Part shown: in pieces, positions 10,487-20,671 of the stretch
Layout of the letters: the number at the start of each line of letters is the position of its first letter
Numbering within the stretch: the stretch's first letter is position 1
Source: Spiroplasma floricola 23-6
GTDB lineage: Bacteria > Bacillota_I > Bacilli_A > Mycoplasmatales > Mycoplasmataceae
NCBI RefSeq assembly: GCF_002813555.1
Contig: NZ_CP025057.1
Span: forward strand, 310,001-374,000
Direction of reading: 5' to 3'
Length of the DNA: 64,000 nt
Made by a program: the position numbers and the translations under genes
The notes under the pieces: generated by a model
What the model saw: only the letters and a program-made list of their open reading frames with translations
What the model was told of the DNA's origin: nothing
Database searches by the model: none

Positions 10487-10798
10487 ATGGTAAAAGCTAA
10501 AATTGTTGAAAAAAACAATATAATAAATTCATTTGTAGTAAAGGGACATGCAAATTTTGATAAATTTGGTCAAGATATAGTGTGTGCTGGAATTACAGCA
10601 ATAGTTTCTGGATCATTAAATGCTTTAGATATTAAGTTTAAAAATAATGTTGAACTTAATGTTAATGAAAATGAAATAAGTATAAAAGTTATAAAAAATG
10701 ATGATTTATTAAATCATTTATTAGAATTTATGATTATACAGCTAGAAACTATAGAGGTTCAATACCCAAAGAATTTTAAAATAGAAAGGATGATTTAA
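10487..10798 (+). CDS. prp: Ribosomal-processing cysteine protease Prp
   Basis: 103-residue YsxB/Prp family protease that removes the N-terminal extension of L27. The conserved dyad is visible: His21 in [18 protein letters not shown] and Cys33. It sits between rplU and rpmA, the invariant location in Firmicutes and mollicutes whose L27 has the extension. Its start overlaps the translational context of rplU (4-base gap) and its stop is one base before the rpmA ATG, so the three genes are probably one translationally coupled operon. Confidence 0.92.
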   Translation: MVKAKIVEKNNIINSFVVKGHANFDKFGQDIVCAGITAIVSGSLNALDIKFKNNVELNVNENEISIKVIKNDDLLNHLLEFMIIQLETIEVQYPKNFKIERMI

Positions 10799-10799
10799 T

Positions 10800-11090
10800 A
10801 TGCGTTTCTTATTAGGATTACAATATTTTGCTTCTAAAAAGGGAGTTGGTTCAACTAAAAACGGACGTGACTCAGAATCAAAACGTTTAGGAGCTAAAAA
10901 AGCAGATGGACAATTTGCTAATGCAGGTTCAATTATTTTCAGACAAAGAGGAACAAAAATCCATCCAGGTGCAAATGTTGGACGTGGTGGAGATGATACA
11001 CTTTTTGCTTTAGTTTCAGGTATAGTTAAATATCAAAAATTTGGTAAAAACAGAACTAGAGCAGTAGTTATTCCACAAGAATCTAAATAA
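10800..11090 (+). CDS. rpmA: 50S ribosomal protein L27 precursor
   Basis: 96 residues; L27 lies at the peptidyl-transferase centre. The N-terminus [17 protein letters not shown] contains the Prp recognition sequence; cleavage would be between Ala11 and Ser12, exposing SKKG. The usual QFFA is QYFA here. The remainder is canonical ([30 protein letters not shown]). A strong terminator follows, ending the rplU operon. Confidence 0.97.
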   Translation: MRFLLGLQYFASKKGVGSTKNGRDSESKRLGAKKADGQFANAGSIIFRQRGTKIHPGANVGRGGDDTLFALVSGIVKYQKFGKNRTRAVVIPQESK

Positions 11091-11097
11091 TAATATA

Positions 11098-11122
11098 AGA
11101 CCCCATTAGAGGGGTCTTTTTT
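11098..11122 (+). terminator. Terminator of the rplU operon
   Basis: GC-rich stem AGACCCC / GGGGTCT with loop ATTAGA, then six T. This is the strongest-looking terminator in the window. Confidence 0.9.
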
Positions 11123-11144
11123 AATAAAAATGGAGAAGATGTTA

Positions 11145-11996
11145 ATGTTAATTTGATTATTTGTAGGATTTTTTTGCATAATCTTAATATTTCTAATTTT
11201 TTATACTTTTAAAATATATAAACTTAGAAATAAAGAAAATGATAAGAAAAATATAAAAAAAGATTTAGAAGAATTTAAAAAGGCTTTTCAGAATAATCCA
11301 GATAAAAAAGTTTTAATTAAACACTTGAATATAACTGAGTATTTTAATATTTTTCCATTTATGAGTGAATTTAAAGAAATCAAAAAATTATACTCCAATG
11401 AAGATTTAATAAAATCTCTGAGACATACTCAAGATAGTTTTTATAAATTTTGAGCGAATAAAGAGTTTGATCTTTTTATTATTTTTGAAAAACTTACAAA
11501 AGAAAAACTCATAATATTTTCATCAGAAGTTGTGATTAAAATTTATATGGAATTTTCAATAGAAATTTTTAATTTATTTAAAAATACTTTTATTCAAGAA
11601 ATAATTCCCGCAACTATATGCAAATTTGAGAATAAAAATTATAAGAAATTAAAACCAAATATGATAAATGATTTTATAGATGAACAGTTTATGGAATTTT
11701 GTAAAAGAATGGATAAAATAATTCAAATTATTCAATCAGAGCTTTATGGTAAACAAAACGAAAAATATTCAGAAACACAAAATAATTTTAATGATGACAA
11801 TGAACAAAAAATAAGTAAGGCATATAAAACTTTAGAAGTATTACCATTAGATTCAGATGATAAAATTAAAAAGGCATATTTAAAACTTGCAAAAACTTAT
11901 CACCCTGATAAAAATAATACAGAATATGCAAAACAAAAAATGGTTGAAATAAATAATGCTTATGATATTGTTCAAAAAGATAGAAAGAAAGATTAA
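11145..11996 (+). CDS. Membrane-anchored J-domain protein
   Basis: About 283 residues. An N-terminal hydrophobic helix (LIWLFVGFFCIILIFLIFYT) is followed by a helical region without recognised domain and a C-terminal J domain, about 55 residues, with the HPD motif in AKTYHPDKNN. J domains stimulate DnaK ATPase; the anchor suggests recruitment of DnaK to the membrane. There is no Gly/Phe, zinc-finger or DnaJ C-terminal domain, so it is not DnaJ itself. Two in-frame ATGs exist (11139 and 11145); 11145 has the better spacing to GGAG. Confidence 0.8.
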
Positions 11997-12007
11997 GGTA
12001 ATTAAAA

Positions 12008-13360
12008 ATGAATGTAGAAAAAAATGTATTACTTGGTCAATATTTTGATCAAGCTTTAGAAGAAACAAAAAAAATAGTGGCAATTCCTTCATATAGAAGA
12101 GATTTAACATATGGAGCACCTGTTCATGAAGATATTAAAAAAGTTTTAGAACATTGTATAAATTTATTAAAATCTTTTAATTTTGAAACATTTATAGCAC
12201 CAGATCACAGATATGGTTATGCTGATTATGGAACTGGAGATAAATTATTTGGTATTATTTGTCACTTAGATGTTGTTCCAACTGGAAACATCGATGAGTG
12301 AGAAACTAATCCATTTGAACCAATTATTAAAGATGGAAAATTAATTGGTAGAGGAACTTTTGATGATAAAGGTCCTACAATGATGAACATTTTTGCTTTT
12401 AAATATTTAATTGACCATGGATTTAAACCAGATTATAAAATAAGATTTATTTTTGGAACAAGTGAAGAAACAAATTGAGAATGTATGGAAGCTTATGTTA
12501 AAAATGAACAATTATGTGATTTAGGATATGTTCCAGATGGACATTTCCCAGTTGTTTATGCTGAAAAATGAATTGCTGATATAGATTTAATTGGTAAATA
12601 CAGTTCGGAATTTGAATTAAGTGGGGGAGAAGTTTACAATGCAGTAAACGATTTGGTTAAATACAAAGGACCAAAACAAGAAGAAATAGCTTCTTGATTA
12701 AAAGAAAACTCAATAGACTCATATGAAAATGATGGATATTTATTTGTTAAAGGTGTTTCAGCTCATGGAAGTTTACCATTTAAAGGTATATCAGCTTCAA
12801 CTTGATTGTTAAAAGCAATTGATGCAAATGGATTAAAACATCCTTTAGCACAATTTGTTGCAAAATATGGACATTTAAACTTTGATATGAAAGAAATCTT
12901 TGGTGATTTAACTGATGAAACTGGTGATTTAACAGCATGTAATGGAATTGTAAATATTTCAAAAAGCGATTTTAGATTTACAATAAATTTTAGAATTCCT
13001 TGTACAAGAGATCCTAGAAAAGATGTTGTAGATGTATTAGAAAAATTTGTAAAAGACAAAGGTTTAGAGTTAAAATTATCTGCAATTGAAGATAGAGTTT
13101 ATTTCCCAAAAGACAGTGATGTTGTAAAAAATATTATGGAAGTTTACAAAGAAGTTACTGGTGACTTAAATGCAGAACCAATTGCAATTGGTGGGGGAAC
13201 ATTTGCAAAATCAATGCCAAATATGATTGCTTTTGGAGCTGAGTTTGATTTAAATGAATCAACAATGCACGCTTACAATGAATATGTAAAAATTGATGAT
13301 TTGAAAAAAATGATGGAAATTTATGCAAAATCATTGGTTAAATTAACAAAATTAAAATAG
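12008..13360 (+). CDS. pepV: M20 family dipeptidase PepV
   Basis: 450 residues with several TGA Trp codons. It is a zinc peptidase that cleaves Xaa-His and other dipeptides, supplying amino acids in an organism with little biosynthesis. Metal and catalytic motifs of M20 are in order: CHLDVVP (His86, Asp88), GRGTFDDKGP, GTSEETNWECM with the Glu pair, the dimerisation lid domain, IGGGTFAKSMPN and the late His in NESTMHAYNEYV. ATG 12008 is 11 bases after the J-domain gene, so the two may be cotranscribed. The IS element lies downstream. Confidence 0.93.
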
Positions 13361-13422
13361 TATTTTAAATATAGAAAACTTAAAGAGACATATAATCTTT
13401 AAAGTTATAATAATAAAGTGAC

Positions 13423-13461
13423 AACGTTCCCCCCAAATTGGGAACGTTTTTTTTTTTTTTT
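13423..13461 (+). terminator. Terminator-like hairpin overlapping the left end of the IS element
   Basis: Stem AACGTTCCC / GGGAACGTT with loop CCCAAATT, then about 17 T. It can terminate pepV, and its 5' arm includes the IS inverted repeat GTTCCCCCC. Confidence 0.75.
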
Positions 13462-14316
13462 TTATCATTTTTTATTCATTCTAATTCTATCATTATTATA
13501 AAAGTCCAATCATGCTCATGCTATTTCCATACATTGATTAATGTTTTCAATATGACATGTTCTTATAGTTTCATCTTTTAAACGACCATGAAAACTTTCA
13601 TGTTTACCATTATGATGAGGTGTTCCTGGTTTTGAATAGCTTCTAATAATTTGTAAATCATTACATAAACTTATGTAATCCAGAGAGGTATATTGATTTC
13701 CATTATCTGAATGTAATAATATTGAACCTAAATATTTTTTATTTTTATATGCCATTTCTACAGCTTCAAGAACAAAATCTGTTTTTTGATTATCAATTCT
13801 TTTAGATTTTCCTATTATTTCTCCAGTTAAATTATCTTGAACTGTGCAAATATAACCTTTTTTTGTTTTAACTGAAAATTCAGTTATATCACTAGTTCAA
13901 ATATTTTCAAAACCAATTTCTTTTGCTTCTTTTAAATAATTCTTTCTAATAGTTTCGTTATATCTTTTAATCTCATGTTTAGATTGTTTCTTAATGTAAT
14001 ATGCAATATGATTAAATTTTTTAAATATACGTTCTAATTTTTTATGATTAATTCTGAAAGGGTCAATATAATTTAATTTAAAATATAGGGCTCATCTTTT
14101 AGCACTATAAGCACTAAGGAAATTATTCCTTTCAATTTCTGAAATAACTAAATTCATAATTCTTGTATCATCCAGGAAATTCATTAAAGTTTTATTTTTT
14201 TTATATGTTGATGTTCTATTAATATTTAAAATTTTACAAATCATTGTTCTATTGCTCTTGGTATTTATCAATAATTGTTGAACTATTTCTTTTTGGTTTT
14301 GGCCTTGGAGGCTCAT
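13462..14316 (-). CDS. IS3-family transposase OrfB (DDE catalytic part)
   Basis: 284 residues with TGA as Trp; the stop is TAA at 13464-13462. The rve integrase core shows the three acidic residues: Asp in IWTSDITEF, Asp in LLHSDNGNQYTS and Glu in HHNGKHESFHGRLKDE. It follows the HTH_21-like N-terminal region (LLINTKSNRTMICKILNINR). It is probably made mainly as an OrfAB fusion by -1 frameshift rather than from its own ATG. No internal stop, so apparently functional. Confidence 0.88.
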
Positions 14317-14612
14317 TGCTTTTTTAAAATATCATTCTCCTTAATTAATTCCTTATTGTAATCAAATAGAATTCCTACAAACAGATCATTTGCCTTTTGA
14401 GATATACTGTAATCTATTTTATAAGGTAAACGAGTTTTTGAATCACCAATATCTGTATTTTTGTATTTGTTTATTATTGTTCCAATTGATCCTGTAGTTG
14501 AGTTAAATTTTAATGCTATTTCCTTTAGAGAATAACCATTCAAACTTAATTCAATAATTTTTTCTTTTTCTTCTTGAGTTCACTTTCTAAACTTTTGTCC
14601 TTTTTTTGCCAT
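14283..14612 (-). CDS. IS3-family transposase OrfA (helix-turn-helix)
   Basis: 109 residues; start ATG at 14612-14610. Sequence MAKKGQKFRKWTQEEKEKII, then SLKEIALKFN, a helix-turn-helix typical of IS3 OrfA proteins that bind the inverted repeats. A leucine/lysine-rich coiled end reaches the shift site A AAA AAG (14325-14319 on the minus strand). Because TGA is Trp here, OrfA reads nine codons further than the standard code would give and stops at TAG 14285-14283, overlapping orfB by about 34 bases. Confidence 0.85.
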
Positions 14613-14680
14613 ATACTTTATCCTTTTCTATTATTGTATAAAAATTGTTGCCTAAATGGGGGGAACATTCTGAGTAGAAA

Positions 14681-14714
14681 AAAAGTCAAAAATTTGACTT
14701 TTTTTTTTTTTTTT
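14681..14714 (+). terminator. Terminator between the IS element and the lipoprotein gene
   Basis: Stem AAAGTCAAA / TTTGACTTT followed by about 15 T. It may be the original pepV terminator pushed downstream by the insertion; that is inference from position. Confidence 0.7.
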
Positions 14715-14778
14715 ATAATCATTGGTATCAATTTGAATTGTTTATTTGTATTTTAATAGCTCTTTAAAAAGGAGGAAA

Positions 14779-16593
14779 ATGAAAAAATTATTAAGTGTAT
14801 TGGCAACAATTGGAGTTGTATCGTCATTTGCCACTAGTGCAGTTGCATGTGGTACAAAATCAGAAATTAAAAAACCTGATAAACCAGAAGAACCTAAAAA
14901 TAATATTGCTCAAATTATTCGAAGATTTGAACAAGATGTAACAAAAATATGAACAGAACATTATGAAAAAGAAATTGCTTCTAATTTAATTACTGTGGAA
15001 GATGGAGAAACTAATTATAAATTTTTAAATAAAGAAAATATTCAAAAATTCTCAAAACCAGAAAATAAAGATAAATTAACAACTGAAGAAAAAAAACAAT
15101 TTACAAATGATGTTGAAAAATTATTTAAAACTGAATTGTTAAAAAAGAAATTAAATGATCTTAAAAAAGTTAATGAATATAAAATAATTCTTGATGAAAT
15201 AGATTCAGTTTTTGAACATGTTGAATTGGTATTTAATGATAATTTTGAAATTAATTCAGGAGAAATAGTTCCTGGCAGTTACATAGGAAATGTGATAGTT
15301 GACTATAAAGTTGTGACTCAATATAAAGGACTTAAAGATGTTGAGAAGTTTAAACAATCTGAAACGTTAAAGTATACTTAAACAGAAAATGAAACATTTA
15401 AAAAAGTTGGAGATGTAATGTATAAAAACATTAAAAAAGATATGTTTACTATAAAAGAAACACAAAAATATGTGAATTTAAAATGAAATGATATTAAAGG
15501 AACAAGTCCTGATTCTGATGCTTATTTAAGTTCAAATGCTCAGTTAAAAAAATATTACAATAGTAATGAAGATTTTCATCAAGCTTTATTGAACTTAATT
15601 AAAAATAAGTACTTTAAAGATGCTTTTTCATCATTAGATATTTCTTATAATCAAAAAAGTATTTATAAAAGTGATAATTTTGCAGAGACAAATAAGAAAT
15701 ATTTAATTGTAAACAATTTTGATGAGCAAAATGCTATAGTTGTAAATCAAGAAAAAGATAGAGAAAAGATATCAAAAATTCTTTTGGGAGAGCAAGATGT
15801 TATAAAAGATACTTTAAAAAAAGAAGTATTCAATTCATTAGCTTTACAAAGAAATAGAAAAAAATATGAAATTGCTCAAAATAAGTTTTTGAATAGTTTT
15901 TTAACAAGTATTGAAGTTGAAAATTATAAGTTAAGTGATAGTTATCTCTTAGCAATAGCAATGGGATATGCTGATTTTATTGGTCCTATTATTAAAATTG
16001 GAGAAAAAGAAAATTCTTATATGCATAAACTTCCTGATTTTAAATTAGCTATTTCTTATTCATTAAATGGTGAAAACGATGAAATTAGTGAATCACTTCT
16101 AAATCTATCATTGAACTTATTTAATGTTTATAAAAAAGTTTGAGGTCCTAATAAAGTAAACCAAGATAGTTATTTATTTAATATTAATTATGACCAAAAA
16201 CGAGTTTGAGATAATTTTTGATATAATACTGTTTCATACTATGTTTATCAAAAAACTATAAATAATTTTTTAAATAGATATAGTGATTTTTATAATGAAA
16301 ACTTAAAAAAAGAATTGAATGCATTAAATATAACAAAAAATGTTTTTGACAAAGAAAATATCATTTCATATAATTTTGGCTTTAGTTTCACTGACTCTAA
16401 AGAAATAAGACAAACATTTTTTACTAATGCTAATGCATCAGATAAATTCTTCTTAAAGTTTGAAAATTTTAAGTCAGATAGTAGTGGAAATAATTGAAGT
16501 AATGTACTTGAATATTTGAAATTTAATTTGTTTGGCATAATAGAAATGAAGATTTTTTTAAATAAAAATCTTAATGAAGCAATCTTCTTTTAA
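14779..16593 (+). pseudogene. Lipoprotein gene interrupted by an in-frame TAA
   Basis: One frame runs from ATG 14779 (after AAGGAGG) to TAA 16591, 604 codons before the final stop, with a single internal TAA at 15379-15381 (codon 201). The first part has a lipoprotein signal ending SAVAC. Downstream of the TAA the same frame continues for about 400 codons with several TGA Trp and normal coding character, so it looks like one gene with a nonsense mutation, not two genes. An alternative is a restart at ATG 15418, which has GGAG seven bases before it; the second product would lack a signal peptide. It resembles the large paralogous lipoprotein families of mollicutes; function unknown. Confidence 0.75.
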
Positions 16594-16830
16594 AAGTAGA
16601 GTTGAGTAAATCTATTTATATCTATTCTTTTATGTATATAGTTTTCTACTGTTATTTATAAATGTTTTTTTCATTCCCATTGATATAAATAAAGTGTTTT
16701 AATTCAAAACATTTTCTTAGATCTCGTTTAAGGACTATATTCTTTAAATAATAATTTATTGTAACCAATAATAACACCTATATATTTTATCTATTAGTTA
16801 TTAATCTTAAGAAAGTTGAATTTCATATTT
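16594..16830. other. Non-coding gap after the broken lipoprotein gene
   Basis: I see no gene. It contains only weak AT-rich inverted repeats such as TGTTTTAATTCAAAACA near 16696-16713. It may be partly degenerate sequence. Confidence 0.4.
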
Positions 16831-16834
16831 AAAG

Positions 16835-16860
16835 ATAATGCTTAAAGGCATTATTTTTTG
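16835..16860 (+). terminator. Hairpin terminator before rpsB leader
   Basis: Stem ATAATGC / GCATTAT with loop TTAAAG and a following T run. It separates the lipoprotein region from rpsB. Confidence 0.65.
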
Positions 16861-16885
16861 TTTAAAATATAATTCTAAAAAATGA

Positions 16886-17030
16886 TATACTATACTTGTT
16901 TGTATATTTATTTTGGGTATGCAATCACATTTGGGAATTTTATATCCTAGTGCTTGTTAACTTTAATTAAACGAGTGGATATATTTAGAACTATAATGGA
17001 AGACTAACGAATAAAAATTAAGGAGGCCTT
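16886..17030 (+). promoter_or_regulatory. rpsB promoter and structured 5' leader
   Basis: TATACT-like -10 boxes occur at 16886-16896. The leader of about 130 bases folds into a long stem: TATATCC (16941-16947) pairs with GGATATA (16977-16983), with an inner CTTGTT / AACGAG helix. Position and size fit an autoregulatory S2 leader, as many ribosomal operons carry; this is inference. The ribosome site AAGGAGG is at its 3' end. Confidence 0.5.
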
Positions 17031-17034
17031 AAAA

Positions 17035-17874
17035 ATGGCAAAAGATTTAACAAGAGAACAGTTATGAGATGCTGGAGCTCAATTTGGACACCAAACTAAA
17101 CGTTGAAATCCAAAAATGAAACCATATATTTATGGAGCAAAAAATAAAAATCATATTATTGATTTACAACAAACAATTTGAAGATTAGAAGATGTTAAAA
17201 AATATGTTACTTCAATTGGACTAAAAAAAGAAAAAATTATTTTTGTTGGGACAAAAAGAAGTGCTAAAAATGCAGTTAAAGAAGCTGCATTAAGAAGTGG
17301 AAACTTCTTTGTTAACTCAAGATGATTGGGTGGAACTTTAACTAACATGAAAACTATTTCATTGAGAATTAAAACTTTATGAGATATTGAAAATGAAGAA
17401 AAAACTGGAAAAATTAATTTAAGACCTAAAAAAGAACAAATTTTAATTAGAAAAGAAAAAGCTAAATTAGAAAAAACTTTAGGTGGAATTAAACAAATGC
17501 ATAAATTACCTGCAGCTATGTTTGTAGTTGATCCAAAAACTGATGAAATTGCAGTTAAAGAAGCAAGAAAATTAAGAATACCAGTTATTGCAATTTGTGA
17601 TACAAACGTTGATCCAGATATGGTTGACTTTGTAATTCCTGCAAATGATGATATTCAAGAATCAGTAAATATTATTACTAATTTTATAGTTGATGTTTAT
17701 GCTGATGCTGCAGGAATTAAAATGCAACCAAGTAATTTAAAAGTTATTGCACAGAAAAAAGAAGATAAACAATATGATGGTGAAAGAAAACCATATACAC
17801 CAAGAAACAATGATTCTAACAATGAAAGACCTACATATAAAAAACCTGCAGTAAAAAATGAAGAAACAAAATAG
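17035..17874 (+). CDS. rpsB: 30S ribosomal protein S2
   Basis: 279 residues. Begins [34 protein letters not shown], with both Trp encoded TGA, and contains FVGTKRSAKNAVKEAA, NSRWLGGTLTNMKT and the late DTNVDPDMVDFVIPANDD. S2 sits at the head-body junction of the 30S subunit. The last 40 residues are a charged extension (DNNNERP-like). tsf follows 12 bases later, the universal rpsB-tsf pair. Confidence 0.98.
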
Positions 17875-17886
17875 GAGAGATGAAAA

Positions 17887-18762
17887 ATGGCAGTTACACC
17901 ACAATTAATTAAAGAATTAAGAGAAATGACTTCTGCTGGAATGATGGACTGTAAAAAAGCTTTAGAAGCTACAAACGGTGACATTGACGAAGCAGTAGTA
18001 TGATTAAGAGAAAATGGTTTAGCAAAGGCAGCTAAAAAAGCTGATAGAGTTGCAGCAGAAGGTGTTTCTTTTGCTAAAACAGATGGAAAAAGAGCAATTA
18101 TATTTGAAGTTAACTCAGAAACAGACTTTGTTTCAAAAAACGACAAATTTATGGCATTAATTGAAAATATTGGAAATGCTTTATTAAACTCAAAAGCATC
18201 AACTTTACAAGAAGCTTTAGAAATTAAATTAGCTTCAGGACAAACAATTAGTGAAGCTTGTATAGAAGCAACAGCAACAATTGGTGAAAAAATTGAATTA
18301 AGAAGAATTGCTGCAGTTGAAGGTGGAAAATTATCAATTTACAATCATGCAAATAAAAGAATATCAGTATTATTAGCATTTGATGGAAATATTGGAGAAG
18401 AAGATGCATACAATGTATGTATGCATGTTGCTGCTATGGCACCAAAATATTTAGAAGAGTCAGATGTACCTCAAGATTTTAAAGATCAAGAAATGCATAT
18501 TATTAAAGAAACAACTGATTTAACAGGAAAACCTGAGAATGTTGCTGAAGGAATCTTAAAAGGTAAGTTAAATAAAAAACTTGCTGAAGTTACTTTATTA
18601 GCCCAAAGTTTTGTTATGGATGAAAAACAAACTGTTGGAAATTTTGTTAAATCAAAAGGAGCAAAACTAACTCAAATGTTTAGATTTGAAGTTGGTGAAG
18701 GTATTGAAAAAGCCACTACAGATTTTGCAGCAGAAGTTGCAGCACAGTTAGCAGGTAACTAA
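17887..18762 (+). CDS. tsf: Elongation factor Ts
   Basis: 291 residues; nucleotide exchange factor for EF-Tu. The N-terminal UBA-like part reads [25 protein letters not shown], and the EF-Tu contact TDF motif appears in [10 protein letters not shown]. The dimerisation domain with two subdomains follows (ending with [12 protein letters not shown]). ATG 17887 follows GGAGAG. It is cotranscribed with rpsB, and the next gene starts 2 bases after its stop. Confidence 0.97.
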
Positions 18763-18764
18763 TT

Positions 18765-19553
18765 ATGAATTTATTAGCTGCATTAGAAAATAATAATTTA
18801 TTAGTTCTTTCAGTTGTGTTGCTTTTAATAATACCACTTGCTTCAATTTCATCATGATATATAACAATTAAATTTCAAAAATCAAAATCAGAAGTAAAAT
18901 TTGCAAATAAAATTTTAGTCTCAACAATGTTGAGTTTTCAAATTATTTCAATTCTTACTTCAATCTTAGTTTTACTTTCATATTTAGGAGTATTAGTTTC
19001 TAACGATGCTAGTTTAAGTCAAACTTTAACAATAGTATTTATTGTACTTTCTGTTGTATTATCAGCTGCATGATTTATAATGGTAATTTTCTTTTCAAAT
19101 CAAATATGATTTTATATTGAAACAGAAGAAGGAAAATTAATTACATTAGGAGAAACAATCAGATTATCTAAGGTAACAAAAATTATTGAAGATGATGAAA
19201 AAAGTGCAGTTTATATTAATTACTTAGAAGGAAAAAGAAACCTTAAAAAGCTTAAATTTAGTAAAAAAACAACAATTGGTATGTATTTTTTAGAAAATGT
19301 TGAAAAGATGGGTTTTGCTTTAGAAAAAGGTACAGAAATTACTTATTTTAAAGAAGAAATTGCCAAAATTAGAGCATTAGCTTTAGAAAATTCAGCAAAA
19401 GAAACTAGTAAAAAAGAAAATTCTAATGAAATAAAAGAATCTGATCAAAAACAAGATTCAAATCAAATAAAAGAATCAACTAAAACAAAAAAAGTTAGCA
19501 AAATAAAAGAAGCTAAAAATGACGATAATGATATTTCAAAAGAAGAAAAATAA
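18765..19553 (+). CDS. Unknown three-helix membrane protein with charged C-terminal tail
   Basis: 262 residues, not recognised. Three hydrophobic helices lie in the first 115 residues (LLVLSVVLLLIIPL; a segment beginning TMLSFQIISIL; TIVFIVLSVVLSAAWFIMVI). A short globular region with a repeated GKL/EGK pattern follows, ending in a Lys/Glu/Ser/Asn-rich disordered tail of about 70 residues. ATG is 2 bases from the tsf stop, so it is probably translated as the third gene of the rpsB operon. No catalytic motif seen. Confidence 0.75.
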
Positions 19554-19558
19554 TTTTC

Positions 19559-19587
19559 AAAACACATTTAATATGTGTTTTTCTTTT
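19559..19587 (+). terminator. Terminator of the rpsB-tsf operon
   Basis: Stem AAAACACAT / ATGTGTTTT, then T-rich. Confidence 0.8.
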
Positions 19588-19611
19588 ATTTAAATATAAA
19601 ATAATTATGAA

Positions 19612-19690
19612 AAAGGCAGAGGTAGCTATTGAAAGCTTGAGAAATACTCTTAGAACCTGATCTAGTTAATACTAGCGTAGGAAGTCCTTT
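19612..19690 (+). ncRNA. TPP riboswitch (THI element)
   Basis: Hallmark conserved blocks of the thiamine pyrophosphate aptamer are present: CTTGAGAAATACTC, then AACCTGATCTAG, then ACTAGCGTAGGAAG. P1 is AAAGG (19612-19616) with CCTTT (19686-19690). The gene downstream is a ThiT-like transporter, as expected. The expression platform (19691-19726) has a T run and a stretch TTCTGCTTTT that could pair with the 5' P1 strand, but the mechanism (termination or translation) is not clear to me. Confidence 0.92.
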
Positions 19691-19726
19691 AAAAGACAAG
19701 TTCTGCTTTTTTCATGGAGGAAATTC

Positions 19727-20656
19727 ATGAATAAAAACACAATTAAATTAACAATTTGCTTATCAACTATTAGAATCTTGCTATTTTTAGCTCTAATAGT
19801 TTGAGCAATTATTTCAGTTATTAAAGTAGGCTCTGAGGGAGCAAAAATGCCTATAGGAAAAAATATTACTGTAAGTATTTGTTTTTCATTATTTTTTATA
19901 TTATTTGTTTTAATGAATATTTCATTAATACTAAATATTATTTTTGATAGTTTAAATGTAAATAATAAAATAGTTATTGCACTTTCTATAATTACATTAA
20001 ATATTGAAACAATGATTATATATTTAAAAAAAGTCAACTTTAAAAAAATAAGTCTTAAAATGCAAAAATGAACAGCATTTGATATAACATCAATTGCTCT
20101 ACTTTTAGCTTTGTATTTTGCAATAGGGTTTGTATCAAGTTTAATTCCCCCAATGCCTTTTTATATAACTATTTCATTTAAGTATATACCTCTATTTTTT
20201 GGGGCATTTATTTTGCCTTTATCTGGGTGTATAACACTTTGCTTTCTGTCAGCAACTTTAACAGCTCTTATGCCAGGATCATATTTAGCCTTTTGACAAT
20301 TTTTATTTGATTATTGAATACCCACATTTTGTCTTTTTGTTGCTTACTTCTTTGCACCCAATATTAAATCAAATAAATGAATGAATAAAATAACAATTTG
20401 ATTTGCTTTTATAACTATTCCCATATTAATTATTTACTTTTCAAGAGTAATTTCAGGAGTTATTTATTGATTAAATCCAAATAAAGTAGATGTATGAAAA
20501 GAATTTGATTGAACAAATAATATAGAGTATTCATTTATTTATAACTCTTTTAACAGTATTTTTGACTATGTTTTATTAATGATTTGTGTACCTACTGTGT
20601 GTGAATCACTTTGAGTTATTAAAGAAAGATTTTTCTATAGAAATTTGAATAACTAA
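19727..20656 (+). CDS. ThiT-like thiamine ECF transporter S component with N-terminal extension
   Basis: 309 residues, many Trp as TGA. The C-terminal roughly 190 residues resemble ThiT, the substrate-binding membrane subunit of the energy-coupling-factor thiamine importer: ISFKYIPLFFGAFILPLSG, LTALMPGSYLAF and QFLFDYWIPTFCLFVAYFF, matching the ThiT HPVQFLLDYPLAF region. The first about 115 residues add three further hydrophobic helices not in standard ThiT (about 190 residues). ATG follows GGAGG just after the TPP riboswitch, which strongly supports thiamine or a precursor as substrate. The ECF A/T subunits are not in the window. Confidence 0.8.
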
Positions 20657-20671
20657 AAAACAAATACATTT

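Larger units (their letters stand above)
13426..14666 (-). mobile_element. IS3-family insertion sequence (IS150-like organisation)
   Basis: Bounded by imperfect inverted repeats: GTTCCCCCCAAATT at the left and, read inward on the other strand, GTTCCCCCCATTTA at the right. Inside are two overlapping frames on the minus strand, a helix-turn-helix orfA and a DDE orfB, joined by a slippery A AAA AAG. Catalytic residues appear intact, so it looks potentially active. I could not define a clear target duplication; the outer edges may extend some bases (TGAC at 13419, TCAG on the opposite strand ending near 14673). Confidence 0.85.

Noticed and set aside
10225-10518. A 97-residue minus-strand frame rich in Gly/Ala/Phe/Val opposite the rplU tail
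   Set aside because: It is the antisense of the low-complexity PKA/PKT repeat; composition is explained by the sense codons, and it has no ribosome site.
13447-14714. The two long T runs flanking the IS as target duplication
   Set aside because: They lie at unequal distances from the inverted repeats, and each is explained by a terminator hairpin.
14746-14778. Upstream start for the broken lipoprotein gene
   Set aside because: It would add 11 residues before a perfect lipoprotein signal; the ribosome site AAGGAGG sits just before 14779.
15418-16593. The second half of the broken lipoprotein gene as an independent gene
   Set aside because: It would lack a signal peptide and shares the frame with the first half without a gap; a nonsense mutation is simpler, although the restart at 15418 is kept as an alternative.
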